This document shows positions 1 through 6,889 of a stretch of 12,918 nt of DNA, piece after piece. The translations under genes and the position numbers were made by a program. Source of the DNA: Alphaproteobacteria bacterium (GTDB lineage: Bacteria > Pseudomonadota > Alphaproteobacteria > Micavibrionales > Micavibrionaceae); contig JAUILO010000066.1 of assembly GCA_030432775.1 (NCBI GenBank), forward strand, positions 1 to 12,918. Direction: 5' to 3'. Numbering within the stretch: the stretch's first letter is position 1; each line of letters opens with the position of its first letter. The notes under the pieces are model-generated. The model ran no database searches and was not told the DNA's origin. It saw nothing but the letters and a program-made list of their open reading frames with translations.

Positions 1-608
1 CGTATATATTCCTTCACACTATCGGGCAAGCTCAACAGACGCAGCGTATTTGCCACATGACTGCGGCTTTTGCCAAGGCTTTTGCCGACCTGTTCCTGAG
101 TGTAGCCGAACTGGTCAACCAAACGCGCATAACCATAGGCCTCTTCAACAATGTTCAGATCTTCACGCTGTAAATTTTCAATCAAACCAAGTTCCATGGC
201 TTGCTGATCGCTTAAATCACGAATTGTTACCGGAACTTCGTGTAACATTGCCAACTGCGATGCGCGCCAGCGACGCTCACCTGCAATAATCTCATAACGT
301 CCTTCATCGCCCGATGGGTGTTTACGTACAAGCAATGGCTGCAACACGCCATGTTCGGCTATTGATTCTGATAATTCTTTTAACGACGCCTCATCCATTT
401 TCTCACGTGGCTGATACGTACCCGGCTCTAATTGGTCTATCCCCAAAACCGCGCGACCTGTGCTCGGCGTGCCGGATGATGATGAACCACCAGTGCCAGC
501 CAGTGGGCTATCATCACCAAATTCTTCTTCATCACTAAATAACGCGTCCAGACCACGGCCTAGACGTTTCTTCGGATCGGGCTTTTCTAAATCTTTATCT
601 GAAGTCAT
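1..608 (-). CDS. parB: Chromosome partitioning protein ParB, N-terminal part (cut by window edge)
   Basis: ParB is the centromere-binding CTPase clamp that loads at parS and is moved by ParA. The reading frame starts at ATG 608 and stays open to base 1, giving 202 residues; the C-terminal dimerisation domain lies outside the window. Visible in order: the ParA-contacting N-terminal motif KKRLGRGLDALF (13-24), a low-complexity acidic/Gly-Ser linker (about 25-50), then the CTP-binding motifs QPR (66-68), GERRWRA (110-116) and ENLQR (144-148). A helix-turn-helix follows around 168-190 (TQEQVGKSLGKSRSHVANTL). A short ribosome site (TAGGA) lies four to five bases before the ATG. parA is 108 bases upstream, and the gap holds a terminator-like hairpin (658-695). 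Three parS sites lie upstream at 2060, 3102 and 5643. Identification is secure; only the truncation limits it. Confidence 0.97.
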   Translation of the reverse strand, partial: MTSDKDLEKPDPKKRLGRGLDALFSDEEEFGDDSPLAGTGGSSSSGTPSTGRAVLGIDQLEPGTYQPREKMDEASLKELSESIAEHGVLQPLLVRKHPSGDEGRYEIIAGERRWRASQLAMLHEVPVTIRDLSDQQAMELGLIENLQREDLNIVEEAYGYARLVDQFGYTQEQVGKSLGKSRSHVANTLRLLSLPDSVKEYI

Positions 609-657
609 TTTTCCTACTTACTTTTCTTCAAACTACATACAGTTTCATCTTTACGCT

Positions 658-695
658 AAAAAAACAGCAACACGCCACTAATCTAGTGCTGGCTG
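658..695 (-). terminator. Terminator-like hairpin between parA and parB
   Basis: Read on the minus strand, CAGC-C-AGCAC (695-686) can pair with GTGTTGCTG (673-665). That is nine pairs with one bulged C and one G-U, closing a 12-base loop, followed immediately by seven T's (664-658). It starts 21 bases after the parA stop. This is the form of an intrinsic terminator or attenuator that would lower parB relative to parA. The loop contains an alternative 5-bp hairpin, CACTA/TAGTG (676-688). The stem is only moderately stable, so partial termination is more likely than complete. This is inference from sequence. Confidence 0.45.
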
Positions 696-716
696 TATTG
701 TGATGCAAATTATCCA

Positions 717-1643
717 TTAGGCAACCTGCTGATCTTGCAATTTGGCATCTGCCAATAAACGACGCTCCCTTTTCAAGATCTCGCTCGCAAGATGAATATA
801 AGCCTGCGCGCCCGGACATTTCATATCATATACAATTGCCGGTAAGCCATGCGAAGGGGCTTCGGATACGCGTACATTACGTGGAATTACAGTCTTATAT
901 ACCTTGTCACCGAAAAACTCGCGCACATCATTGGCAACCATATTCGACAAATTATTACGTTGGTCATACATGGTCAACAATACGCCATGAATGGTGAGCG
1001 ACGGATTATAGTGCTTTTTCACGCGTTCAATTGTTTTTACCAAATGGCTCAAACCTTCCAGAGCATAAAATTCACACTGCAAAGGAACAACAATCGAATG
1101 TGACACTATCAACGCATTTAGCGTCAACAGGTTCAACGAAGGCGGACAATCAATAATGATATAATCATATGACAGCGATACTTTCATGGCTTCAAGCAAG
1201 CGGTATTCACGGCGTTTTGCCGTAACAAGCTCGATCTCCGCGCCGGACAGGTGAATAGATGATGGTGCCACAAATAAATTAGGCACCCTTGTCTGTACGG
1301 CAACATCTTCCAATGTCGATTCGCCGAAAAGAACGTCATACATGCTTTGTTGGATAGAAGACCGCCTTACACCAAGGCCTGTTGACGCATTGCCCTGCGG
1401 GTCCAAATCAACCAAAAGAACCTTTTTTCCTACAGCGGAGAGCGCTGTAGACAGATTTACGGCTGTTGTTGTTTTACCTACGCCGCCTTTTTGATTGGCA
1501 ACAGCCAAAACACGGGGGCCAGCTTTAACATTAACATGTCCTGAGGGTTTTTTATGTGTGGATGATGGTACATCCGAGACCCCGTCGGCTCTCTTAGCTT
1601 CTCTATCACCTGTAATTGGATAACGCGACTCGTATCGTACCAT
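717..1643 (-). CDS. parA: Chromosome partitioning ATPase ParA
   Basis: ParA is a Walker-type ATPase that binds nucleoid DNA as an ATP dimer and pulls ParB-parS complexes apart. The 308-residue product has the deviant Walker A motif KGGVGKTT (52-59), then VLLVDLDPQGNAST and IIDCPPSLN, followed by the family-typical VPLQCEFYALEGL and IPRNVRVSEAP stretches. I chose ATG 1643 because AGGGG (1651-1655) stands seven bases before it; an upstream in-frame ATG (1676) and TTG (1679) lack such a site. From this start there is a roughly 40-residue polar, basic extension before the ATPase core. No later ATG or GTG start would remove it. A near-consensus promoter (1717-1745) precedes the gene. The stop is TAA at 717-719. 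Family assignment is certain; the exact start is likely. Confidence 0.97.
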   Translation of the reverse strand: MVRYESRYPITGDREAKRADGVSDVPSSTHKKPSGHVNVKAGPRVLAVANQKGGVGKTTTAVNLSTALSAVGKKVLLVDLDPQGNASTGLGVRRSSIQQSMYDVLFGESTLEDVAVQTRVPNLFVAPSSIHLSGAEIELVTAKRREYRLLEAMKVSLSYDYIIIDCPPSLNLLTLNALIVSHSIVVPLQCEFYALEGLSHLVKTIERVKKHYNPSLTIHGVLLTMYDQRNNLSNMVANDVREFFGDKVYKTVIPRNVRVSEAPSHGLPAIVYDMKCPGAQAYIHLASEILKRERRLLADAKLQDQQVA

Positions 1644-1650
1644 TGCTCGA

Positions 1651-1655
1651 CCCCT
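1651..1655 (-). promoter_or_regulatory. Ribosome binding site setting the parA start
   Basis: Minus-strand AGGGG lies seven bases before ATG 1643. The in-frame ATG at 1676 and TTG at 1679 have only A/T-rich sequence before them, so this site favours the 308-residue ParA. Confidence 0.7.
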
Positions 1656-1716
1656 ATCTAAATCATTGAAAAACATCAAAGAAATTTTATTTCAATTTAT
1701 CTGGAAATTCCGATAT

Positions 1717-1745
1717 ATTATAATTTTATAAGCCCGTTTCGTCAA
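1717..1745 (-). promoter_or_regulatory. Sigma-70-type promoter of parA
   Basis: On the minus strand the -35 element TTGACG (1745-1740, five of six consensus bases) is separated by exactly 17 bases from TATAAT (1722-1717, six of six). Transcription would start near 1710, leaving about 67 bases before the parA ATG. The promoter begins 18 bases past the rsmG stop, so parA can be expressed independently of mnmE-mnmG-rsmG. Confidence 0.8.
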
Positions 1746-1762
1746 GCGAAAAACTGCAGAAA

Positions 1763-2422
1763 CTATAGCTTTATGCACAGATTCGATATATTTAACAGCC
1801 ATGCATCATTGTCAGTGACGCTACGCGTCATTTCGCAATCGAAATCGTACGAAGCTTTAGCTTCTTCGATTTCCTGCGCTGCGCGCGCGCCTTTGAGAAA
1901 CAACATACGCAAATCCTTATTTTTCTCCGCCCATGGCAGAATATACGCAAATAACGCCTCTAATGATGCAAGCGCACGCGCGCTCACTATATCCGGCATA
2001 AAATCGCCTTCTGCGACTACGGCCTCGATCCGCGCATTATGAACGTCCGCAGATATATTTGTTTCACGTGAAACAGTTTGCAAAAAACTGCATTTACGTT
2101 GATCGGATTCAACAAGATGTACATTCATATCAGGCCGCAATCCTGCAATAACCAAACCGGGAAACCCGGCTCCACACCCCAGATCAGCCAAAATCAAATC
2201 GTCTTTCTCCATCGCATCCATCAAAGGCAGGAGCTGCAAAGAATCGAGCAAGTGCCTAATCCACAGATCGGAAATAGTGTTAGAACTGACAAGATTAATA
2301 GATCTCTGCCACTTGGTTAAAAGTCCGGCATATGTCGATAAAAAAGAGCGATCATCGTCGCTCAACTCAATACCCAGATCATCAATAGATTGATTAAATA
2401 TATTAGGCGGCGTGCTTGTCAT
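1763..2422 (-). CDS. rsmG: 16S rRNA (guanine-N7) methyltransferase RsmG (GidB)
   Basis: RsmG transfers a methyl group from S-adenosylmethionine to N7 of G527 (E. coli numbering) in 16S rRNA. The 219-residue product has the SAM-binding motif LADLGCGAGFPGLVIAGLRP followed by the acidic strand end HLVESDQRK, as in the family (E. coli about 207 residues). An upstream in-frame start would add 16 residues inside mnmG. ATG 2422 is preferred because AAGGG (2432-2428) stands five bases before it. The gene overlaps the mnmG 3' end by 20 bases, implying one transcript and coupled translation. Residues 117-121 (VSRET) are encoded by a perfect parS site, 2060-2075, directly after the SAM-binding region. 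The stop is TAG. The C-terminal part (LNISNLCIKL) looks complete. Confidence 0.97.
   Translation of the reverse strand: MTSTPPNIFNQSIDDLGIELSDDDRSFLSTYAGLLTKWQRSINLVSSNTISDLWIRHLLDSLQLLPLMDAMEKDDLILADLGCGAGFPGLVIAGLRPDMNVHLVESDQRKCSFLQTVSRETNISADVHNARIEAVVAEGDFMPDIVSARALASLEALFAYILPWAEKNKDLRMLFLKGARAAQEIEEAKASYDFDCEMTRSVTDNDAWLLNISNLCIKL
2060..2075. promoter_or_regulatory. parS centromere site 1, inside rsmG
   Basis: TGTTTCACGTGAAACA is a perfect 16-bp palindrome and an exact match to the conserved bacterial parS consensus bound by ParB. It is read in frame by rsmG as Val117-Thr121. It lies about 1.45 kb upstream of the parB start codon. Confidence 0.95.
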
Positions 2423-4316
2423 CTGAACCCTTTTTGTCCATGCGCTTAACAAAGCGCAAAAGCGATACAATCGCCGCTGGCGTAACGCCCGGAATACGGG
2501 ACGCAGCTCCCAATGTGGCTGGCTGTGCCTGAATAAGTTTTTGTTTTACCTCATTCGAAAGACTGCCGATCTCGTCATAATTTAAATCATCCGGAATAGC
2601 TAACGCTTCATCTTTCTTAAAGGCTCGAATATCCGCATCCTGACGATCCATATATCCGGCATATAAAGCATCAATCTCAATTTGCTCGACAACAGCTGCG
2701 CTTACGCCTTCAAGTTCCGGCCACACTTTTATTACATCGGCCCAGCCCAGATTAGGGTAACGCAGCAAATCAAATGCCGTACGACGCTGGCCATCATGAT
2801 TAATATGAATGCCTTTACCAGCTGCTTCATTCGGGGTCATATTCAAGACATTCATTCTATTACGAATTTTGTTCAGTTCTTCTGATTTGGCTCCCCATAA
2901 AGAGGCGCGCTCTGTACCTACACAGCCAAGCTGAATAGCTTTTTGTGTTAGACGCTGGTCTGCGTTATCAGCACGAAGGCGTAAACGATATTCGGCGCGA
3001 CTTGTGAACATACGATACGGCTCTGGCGCCCCGCGATGAATAAGATCGTCAATAAGCACGCCTATATAGGCCTCAGAGCGATCCAGAATAATCGGCTGCT
3101 GTGTTTCACGTGAAACACTAGACTCGCCCCCAGCGGCTATAGCGGCGTTTAAACCGGCCATAAGCCCTTGGGCTGCAGCCTCTTCATATCCTGTCGTGCC
3201 GTTAATTTGTCCCGCTAAAAACAAACCTGACAAGCGCTTTGATTCTAATGTTGGTTTTAAATCCCGTGGATCCACATAGTCATATTCAATGGCGTAGCCC
3301 CATTCCAATATCTCGGCATTTTCAAGGCCCGGAATGGTTTGAATAAGCGCGGCCTGCACAGAAGCGGGTAGGGAGGTTGAAATACCATTTGGATAGACCG
3401 TGTCGTCATCAAGACCTTCCGGCTCTAAAAATATCTGGTGGCGCGGCTTATCCGTAAAGCGCATTATTTTATCTTCAATAGATGGGCAATAGCGTGGCCC
3501 TGTCGATTGTATACGCCCAGAATACATAGCACTGAGATGAATATTATCTTCAATAATCTTCTGGGTCTTTTCATTGGTAAAAGTAATGTGGCATTCAATC
3601 TGCGGCACTTTAATTTCAGTATTCATGAAAGAAAAGGGCACAGGCGGGTTATCCCCTGGCTGTTCTTTAGTCGCCGCCCAATTAATTGTCTTGCCGTTAA
3701 TGCGGGCAGGAGTCCCGGTCTTTAAACGTCCCAGTGGAAATTCCAGACGCTCTAATGTTTCAGCAAGGCCGATTGTCGGCGCTTCACCAACCCGGCCAGC
3801 CGGCGTTGTCTCAAGACCACGATGAATAAGGCCACGTAAGAATGTACCGGTTGTAAGTACCACAGCACCACAGCTAAATTCTTCGCCCTCTGTCGTGGTT
3901 AAACCTGCAATAGATCCGCCTTTATCCAGAATAAGATCGTCTGCCGCGCCCGCAATTACACTTAGATTAGGGTAATCAAAAAGCAGGTTCTGCATGGCTT
4001 GTCTGTATAATTTACGATCAGCCTGCGCTCTTGGCCCTCTAACGGCAGGGCCCTTAGAGGCATTCAGCATTCGGAACTGTATTCCGGCCTCATCAATAAC
4101 GCGCCCCATAATACCATCCATGGCATCAATTTCGCGAACAAGGTGGCCTTTACCCAAACCGCCAATGGCCGGGTTACATGACATGACGCCTACTGTTTCA
4201 AGCTTATGCGTTAATAGGGCGGTCTTTGCACCCATACGCGCAGACGCTGCCGCCGCTTCACATCCAGCGTGGCCACCACCTACTACAATTACATCAAAGC
4301 TCTTATTATTCATCAT
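2403..4316 (-). CDS. mnmG: tRNA uridine-5-carboxymethylaminomethyl modification enzyme MnmG (GidA)
   Basis: MnmG is the FAD/NADH-dependent partner of MnmE; together they make the cmnm5 modification at wobble U34 of certain tRNAs. The 637-residue product has the FAD dinucleotide fold GGGHAG (13-18), the family signatures SCNPAIGGLGKGHLVREIDA and GPRAQADRKLYRQAMQ, and the later signature AGQINGTTGYEEAAAQGLMAG. MFTSRAEYRLRLRADNADQRL and a helical C-terminal domain ending in LLRFVKRMDKK follow. Length is normal (E. coli about 629). Two tandem ATGs (4316 and 4313) are possible starts and neither has a clear Shine-Dalgarno site. Residues 401-405 (VSRET) are encoded by parS site 2 and lie in a linker after the GTTGYEE signature. 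mnmE is 147 bases upstream and rsmG overlaps the 3' end. Confidence 0.98.
   Translation of the reverse strand: MMNNKSFDVIVVGGGHAGCEAAAASARMGAKTALLTHKLETVGVMSCNPAIGGLGKGHLVREIDAMDGIMGRVIDEAGIQFRMLNASKGPAVRGPRAQADRKLYRQAMQNLLFDYPNLSVIAGAADDLILDKGGSIAGLTTTEGEEFSCGAVVLTTGTFLRGLIHRGLETTPAGRVGEAPTIGLAETLERLEFPLGRLKTGTPARINGKTINWAATKEQPGDNPPVPFSFMNTEIKVPQIECHITFTNEKTQKIIEDNIHLSAMYSGRIQSTGPRYCPSIEDKIMRFTDKPRHQIFLEPEGLDDDTVYPNGISTSLPASVQAALIQTIPGLENAEILEWGYAIEYDYVDPRDLKPTLESKRLSGLFLAGQINGTTGYEEAAAQGLMAGLNAAIAAGGESSVSRETQQPIILDRSEAYIGVLIDDLIHRGAPEPYRMFTSRAEYRLRLRADNADQRLTQKAIQLGCVGTERASLWGAKSEELNKIRNRMNVLNMTPNEAAGKGIHINHDGQRRTAFDLLRYPNLGWADVIKVWPELEGVSAAVVEQIEIDALYAGYMDRQDADIRAFKKDEALAIPDDLNYDEIGSLSNEVKQKLIQAQPATLGAASRIPGVTPAAIVSLLRFVKRMDKKGSDDKHAA
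2428..2432 (-). promoter_or_regulatory. Ribosome binding site setting the rsmG start
   Basis: Minus-strand AAGGG inside the 3' end of mnmG is five bases before ATG 2422. It supports the 219-residue RsmG over the longer frame from 2470. Confidence 0.6.
3102..3117. promoter_or_regulatory. parS centromere site 2, inside mnmG
   Basis: A perfect TGTTTCACGTGAAACA palindrome; the symmetry extends one further base each side (3101-3118). It encodes MnmG Val401-Thr405 and lies 1042 bases from site 1. Confidence 0.95.
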
Positions 4317-4463
4317 GAGCGACTTTATACACTATAGAGAGGATAAAACTCCAGATTTTTCGATAGATAATCTGATAAATCGCACTTAAGTATCTATGAC
4401 AGCCAGATTCCATATACTGCAATGCCCGCATAAGAGCGACATGAGCGTCTCATACAATCCGCA

Positions 4464-5822
4464 TTACTTACCAATACAGAAATCCTTGAAGATAACATCG
4501 AGAAGATCTTCAACATCAACGCGGCCGGTAATGCGCCCTAAATGACGAACAGCAAGACGAACATCCTCCGCCATTAATTCCGGCATCTCGGCTGTCATTG
4601 CTCTGGCCAGCGCCGCAACACAATCTTCCAATGCCTCGCGATGTCGGCGGCGGGTAAGAGACGGCGCTTCACGGCGACCAATCAAAGAAGAAATTGCATC
4701 TGCCAGATGATCCAGCAATTCATCCAGCCCGGCGCCATTTGCCACAGAAACAGGGATTAACTTTTGACCGTTTATAGAAAGATTGGACGTGTTTTCGGGA
4801 AGTAAATCCGCCTTATTCATGATAAGCACGTTATGTTCATTGACCAGACAAGCTGTATGTTCATTATAGTTATCCTTATCCGCCGCATCAAACACCAGTA
4901 AACGTAAATCAGCGCTCTGCGCTCTGGCAAGTGCGCGCTTGATACCCTCGGACTCGATCACATCCTGACCGCTATCCCCCAGTTGCTCCGGACGTAAACC
5001 CGCAGTATCCGCCAAGATCACGGGATAGCCTCCAAGATCAAGATGCACCTCGATCACATCACGTGTCGTCCCCGCAATATCCGAAACAATAGCCACATCG
5101 CGTTTGGCAATTGCATTCACCAGAGAAGATTTACCCGCATTTGGTGCCCCAATAACGGCAATCTGTATCCCATCACGCAATCTCTCGCCGCGGCGGTTAT
5201 CCGATAAATGATCGTCCAGCTCATCAATAATCTTGTCTAATAACGGCCGCACTTGTGCTGCCACACCCTCAGGCAGATCTTCATCCGGAAAATCGATATC
5301 TGCCTCAAGATAGGCAAGGGATTTTGTCAAACGTTCGCGCCAGCCATCATATAAAACCGATAGCGCACCGCCCAATTGATCCAGTGCCTGATTTTTCTGC
5401 GCAACCGTTTCTGCATCAATCAGATCGGCAATTGCCTCGGCCCCCGTTAAATCCAATTTTCCATTTTCAAATGCGCGGCGTGTAAACTCACCCGGTTCGG
5501 CCATACGGTGCGTATCCATAAACGACAAAGCCGAAAGTAATGATTGGATAACTGCCTGTCCGCCATGCACATGATATTCCACCACATCCTCACCAGTGAA
5601 ACTCGCCGGATTTTTAAAACCAATCACCAGCGCTTCATCTATTGTTTCACGTGAAACAGGATCCGTGAGACGCCTGACAACTGCGCGGCGAAGCGGAAGG
5701 TCTTTACCATCTAAAAGCGCTCCAGCGCTCTTTAAGGCCAAAGAACCGGATACGCGTATCACAGCAACACCAGAACGTCCGGGCGGTGTTGCTAGAGCAT
5801 ATATTGTATCGTTGTATGACAT
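4464..5822 (-). CDS. mnmE: tRNA modification GTPase MnmE (TrmE)
   Basis: MnmE is the GTPase that works with MnmG on wobble uridine. In the 452-residue product, the N-terminal folate-binding domain (about 1-120) carries PASFTGEDVVEYHVHGG and AEPGEFTRRAFENGKLDL. The inserted G domain has GAPNAGKS (225-232), GTTRD (251-255), DTAG (272-275) and NKAD (336-339). The chain ends in the diagnostic FCIGK, with Cys449 the conserved C-terminal cysteine. Length matches the family (about 454). Start ATG 5822 fits the family N-terminus (NDTIYALATPPGRSGVAVIR) but has no clear Shine-Dalgarno site; a TATAAA lies only a few bases upstream. Residues 56-60 (VSRET) come from parS site 3, in a loop before ALVIGF. 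mnmG follows on the same strand. Confidence 0.98.
   Translation of the reverse strand: MSYNDTIYALATPPGRSGVAVIRVSGSLALKSAGALLDGKDLPLRRAVVRRLTDPVSRETIDEALVIGFKNPASFTGEDVVEYHVHGGQAVIQSLLSALSFMDTHRMAEPGEFTRRAFENGKLDLTGAEAIADLIDAETVAQKNQALDQLGGALSVLYDGWRERLTKSLAYLEADIDFPDEDLPEGVAAQVRPLLDKIIDELDDHLSDNRRGERLRDGIQIAVIGAPNAGKSSLVNAIAKRDVAIVSDIAGTTRDVIEVHLDLGGYPVILADTAGLRPEQLGDSGQDVIESEGIKRALARAQSADLRLLVFDAADKDNYNEHTACLVNEHNVLIMNKADLLPENTSNLSINGQKLIPVSVANGAGLDELLDHLADAISSLIGRREAPSLTRRRHREALEDCVAALARAMTAEMPELMAEDVRLAVRHLGRITGRVDVEDLLDVIFKDFCIGK
5643..5658. promoter_or_regulatory. parS centromere site 3, inside mnmE
   Basis: A perfect TGTTTCACGTGAAACA palindrome encoding MnmE Val56-Thr60. It lies 2541 bases from site 2 and about 5 kb from the parB start. 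It is the outermost parS found in the window. Confidence 0.95.
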
Positions 5823-5986
5823 GGTTTTATACCAAACCGCTTGAAAGCGATAATAAATGAAAGCTGGTTTTTATGAATTGATGACAAACAAATAACTATC
5901 CATTATGAAATGTCATTATCATTATATTGCTGTGAAATATCTATAATTTATTCACTTTTGTCTATGCACCTATCTATGGGCTTTAC

Positions 5987-6268
5987 CTATTCACCGGATT
6001 TATTATCAGTTTTGACATCAGGCTTATCGCCTTGCGGCGTATTCATGCCCATCTGACTCCAGAACATTTTCTGCATCTCGCCAAGCCCTTGCATAGTCAT
6101 CGGCATCCAGGTTTTGATAAAAGTTTCCGGATCCATTGAATGAATGCCTTCACGCATTTTCTCTTCCAGATCTTTCATCATGCTTTCTTGTAACTTGGTA
6201 ACATCAGGCAGACCGACAAACTGCCGTGCCTCTTCGGGTGTACAATCAACATTTATTGTAAACTTCAT
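5987..6268 (-). CDS. Small DUF6489-type protein, function unknown
   Basis: A 93-residue, apparently soluble protein without signal peptide or membrane segment. The N-terminus KFTINVDCTPEEARQFVGLPDV, the Met-rich amphipathic helical stretch (about 25-75) and a polar tail (PQGDKPDVKTDNKSGE) fit my recollection of the alphaproteobacterial DUF6489 family, for which I know no biochemical role. ATG 6268 has a strong ribosome site, AAGGAG (6282-6277), eight bases upstream, so the gene is clearly expressed as read. It is transcribed toward mnmE, 164 bases away, and divergently from the TrpR-like gene. The Met-rich helix could mediate protein contacts or packing, but this is a guess. The family name is moderately sure; the reality of the gene is very likely. 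Confidence 0.85.
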   Translation of the reverse strand: MKFTINVDCTPEEARQFVGLPDVTKLQESMMKDLEEKMREGIHSMDPETFIKTWMPMTMQGLGEMQKMFWSQMGMNTPQGDKPDVKTDNKSGE

Positions 6269-6345
6269 CTGCGTCTCTCCTTTAAAAACTTTTACCTGTT
6301 ATATCACGCCATTCTCTACATAGCTGCACCAGAACTGCTCATATC

Positions 6346-6374
6346 TTGTCAGGCATCACTTAATGCACTATAAA
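6346..6374 (+). promoter_or_regulatory. Sigma-70-type promoter of the TrpR-like gene
   Basis: TTGTCA (6346-6351, five of six) and TATAAA (6369-6374, five of six) are separated by exactly 17 bases. The start would be near 6381, giving an untranslated leader of about 85 bases. An inverted repeat, TGCAC (6364-6368) and GTGCA (6383-6387), brackets the -10 element and start point, where an operator could be. The promoter probably serves the whole plus-strand group to 9273. Confidence 0.7.
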
Positions 6375-6467
6375 TAAAGCCTGTGCAAAACAAAAGATGC
6401 GATGAAAAGCAGGCGCAGATAAATACCAAAACGTTCTCCTTCGTCATAAACATAAATTGGTGCCGTC

Positions 6468-6776
6468 ATGAATGATAACAAGATTAAAGCCATGCTGGCT
6501 GAAGACCGCGAAGAAGCACTCATCAACGCAATACTGCAATGCACAAATAAAACTGAACTCCGATCATTCCTCAAGGATATTTGTACTCCCAAAGAATTAT
6601 CTGCGCTATCAGAACGCCTTCTCACAGCACGAATGCTAGAACACGGCGGCGTTTCTTACAGAGAAATCAGTCATTTAACAGGAAGTAGCACAACAACCAT
6701 TGGCCGTGTCGCACGCTTTTTACAGCAAGAACCCCATAAAGGTTACAAGCTGGTATTAAGCCGGATGAGCTCATAA
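6468..6776 (+). CDS. YerC/YecD-family TrpR-related HTH regulator
   Basis: A 102-residue DNA-binding protein of the TrpR superfamily. The helical first half (MNDNKIKAMLAEDREEALINAIL) and FLKDICTPKELSALSERLLTARML are followed by a helix-turn-helix, GVSYREISHLTGSSTTTIGRVARFL (about 61-85), closely resembling YerC/YecD proteins. It is complete, with normal length. ATG 6468 has only a weak GGTG ribosome site. It has a good promoter upstream and is followed after 113 bases by a dienelactone hydrolase gene, with a 19-bp palindrome in between. Its ligand and targets are not known from sequence; that it recognises tryptophan is not implied. Autoregulation through the dyad around its own -10 element is a hypothesis. 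Confidence 0.9.
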   Translation: MNDNKIKAMLAEDREEALINAILQCTNKTELRSFLKDICTPKELSALSERLLTARMLEHGGVSYREISHLTGSSTTTIGRVARFLQQEPHKGYKLVLSRMSS

Positions 6777-6802
6777 ATTCCGAATATAATTTAAGTGTTT
6801 TC

Positions 6803-6821
6803 GCACTATAACCTATAGTGC
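6803..6821. promoter_or_regulatory. Perfect 8-bp inverted repeat, candidate operator
   Basis: GCACTATA-acc-TATAGTGC lies 27 bases after the TrpR-like gene and 69 bases before the hydrolase ATG. No T-run follows on the plus strand, so it is not a typical terminator. The left arm plus one base, GCACTATAA, also occurs exactly over the TrpR-like promoter's -10 region (6365-6373). The half-site shape (GxACTA...TAGTxC) recalls the E. coli TrpR operator. A binding site for the neighbouring TrpR-like protein is a hypothesis. Confidence 0.4.
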
Positions 6822-6879
6822 ATAATCACAAATTAAACAAAGTACATACTGATACGAACGTAATAATGAATAAATCGAC

Positions 6880-6883
6880 GGGG
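6880..6883 (+). promoter_or_regulatory. Ribosome binding site setting the hydrolase start
   Basis: GGGG stands six bases before ATG 6890. The upstream in-frame GTG 6818 lies inside the palindrome and ATG 6866 has no such site, so translation from 6890 is preferred. Confidence 0.65.
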
Positions 6884-6889
6884 CAAATC

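Noticed and set aside
404..409. CACGTG core inside parB, and another at 5060-5065 in mnmE
   Set aside because: The flanking bases do not match TGTTTC...GAAACA, so they are not parS sites.
2258..2265. DnaA-box-like TAATCCACA in rsmG
   Set aside because: A single imperfect copy inside a gene with no cluster or AT-rich unwinding region; no case for a replication origin.
3994..4389. 131-residue plus-strand open frame opposite mnmG
   Set aside because: It is antisense to the conserved, full-length MnmG and shows no recognisable protein features.
4435..4463. Hairpin ATGAG-ACG-CTCAT after mnmE
   Set aside because: Only five pairs and no T-run; not a credible terminator.
6818..6889. Longer hydrolase start at GTG 6818
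   Set aside because: The GTG lies inside the palindrome and has no ribosome site; ATG 6890 has GGGG at good spacing and gives the family's normal N-terminus.
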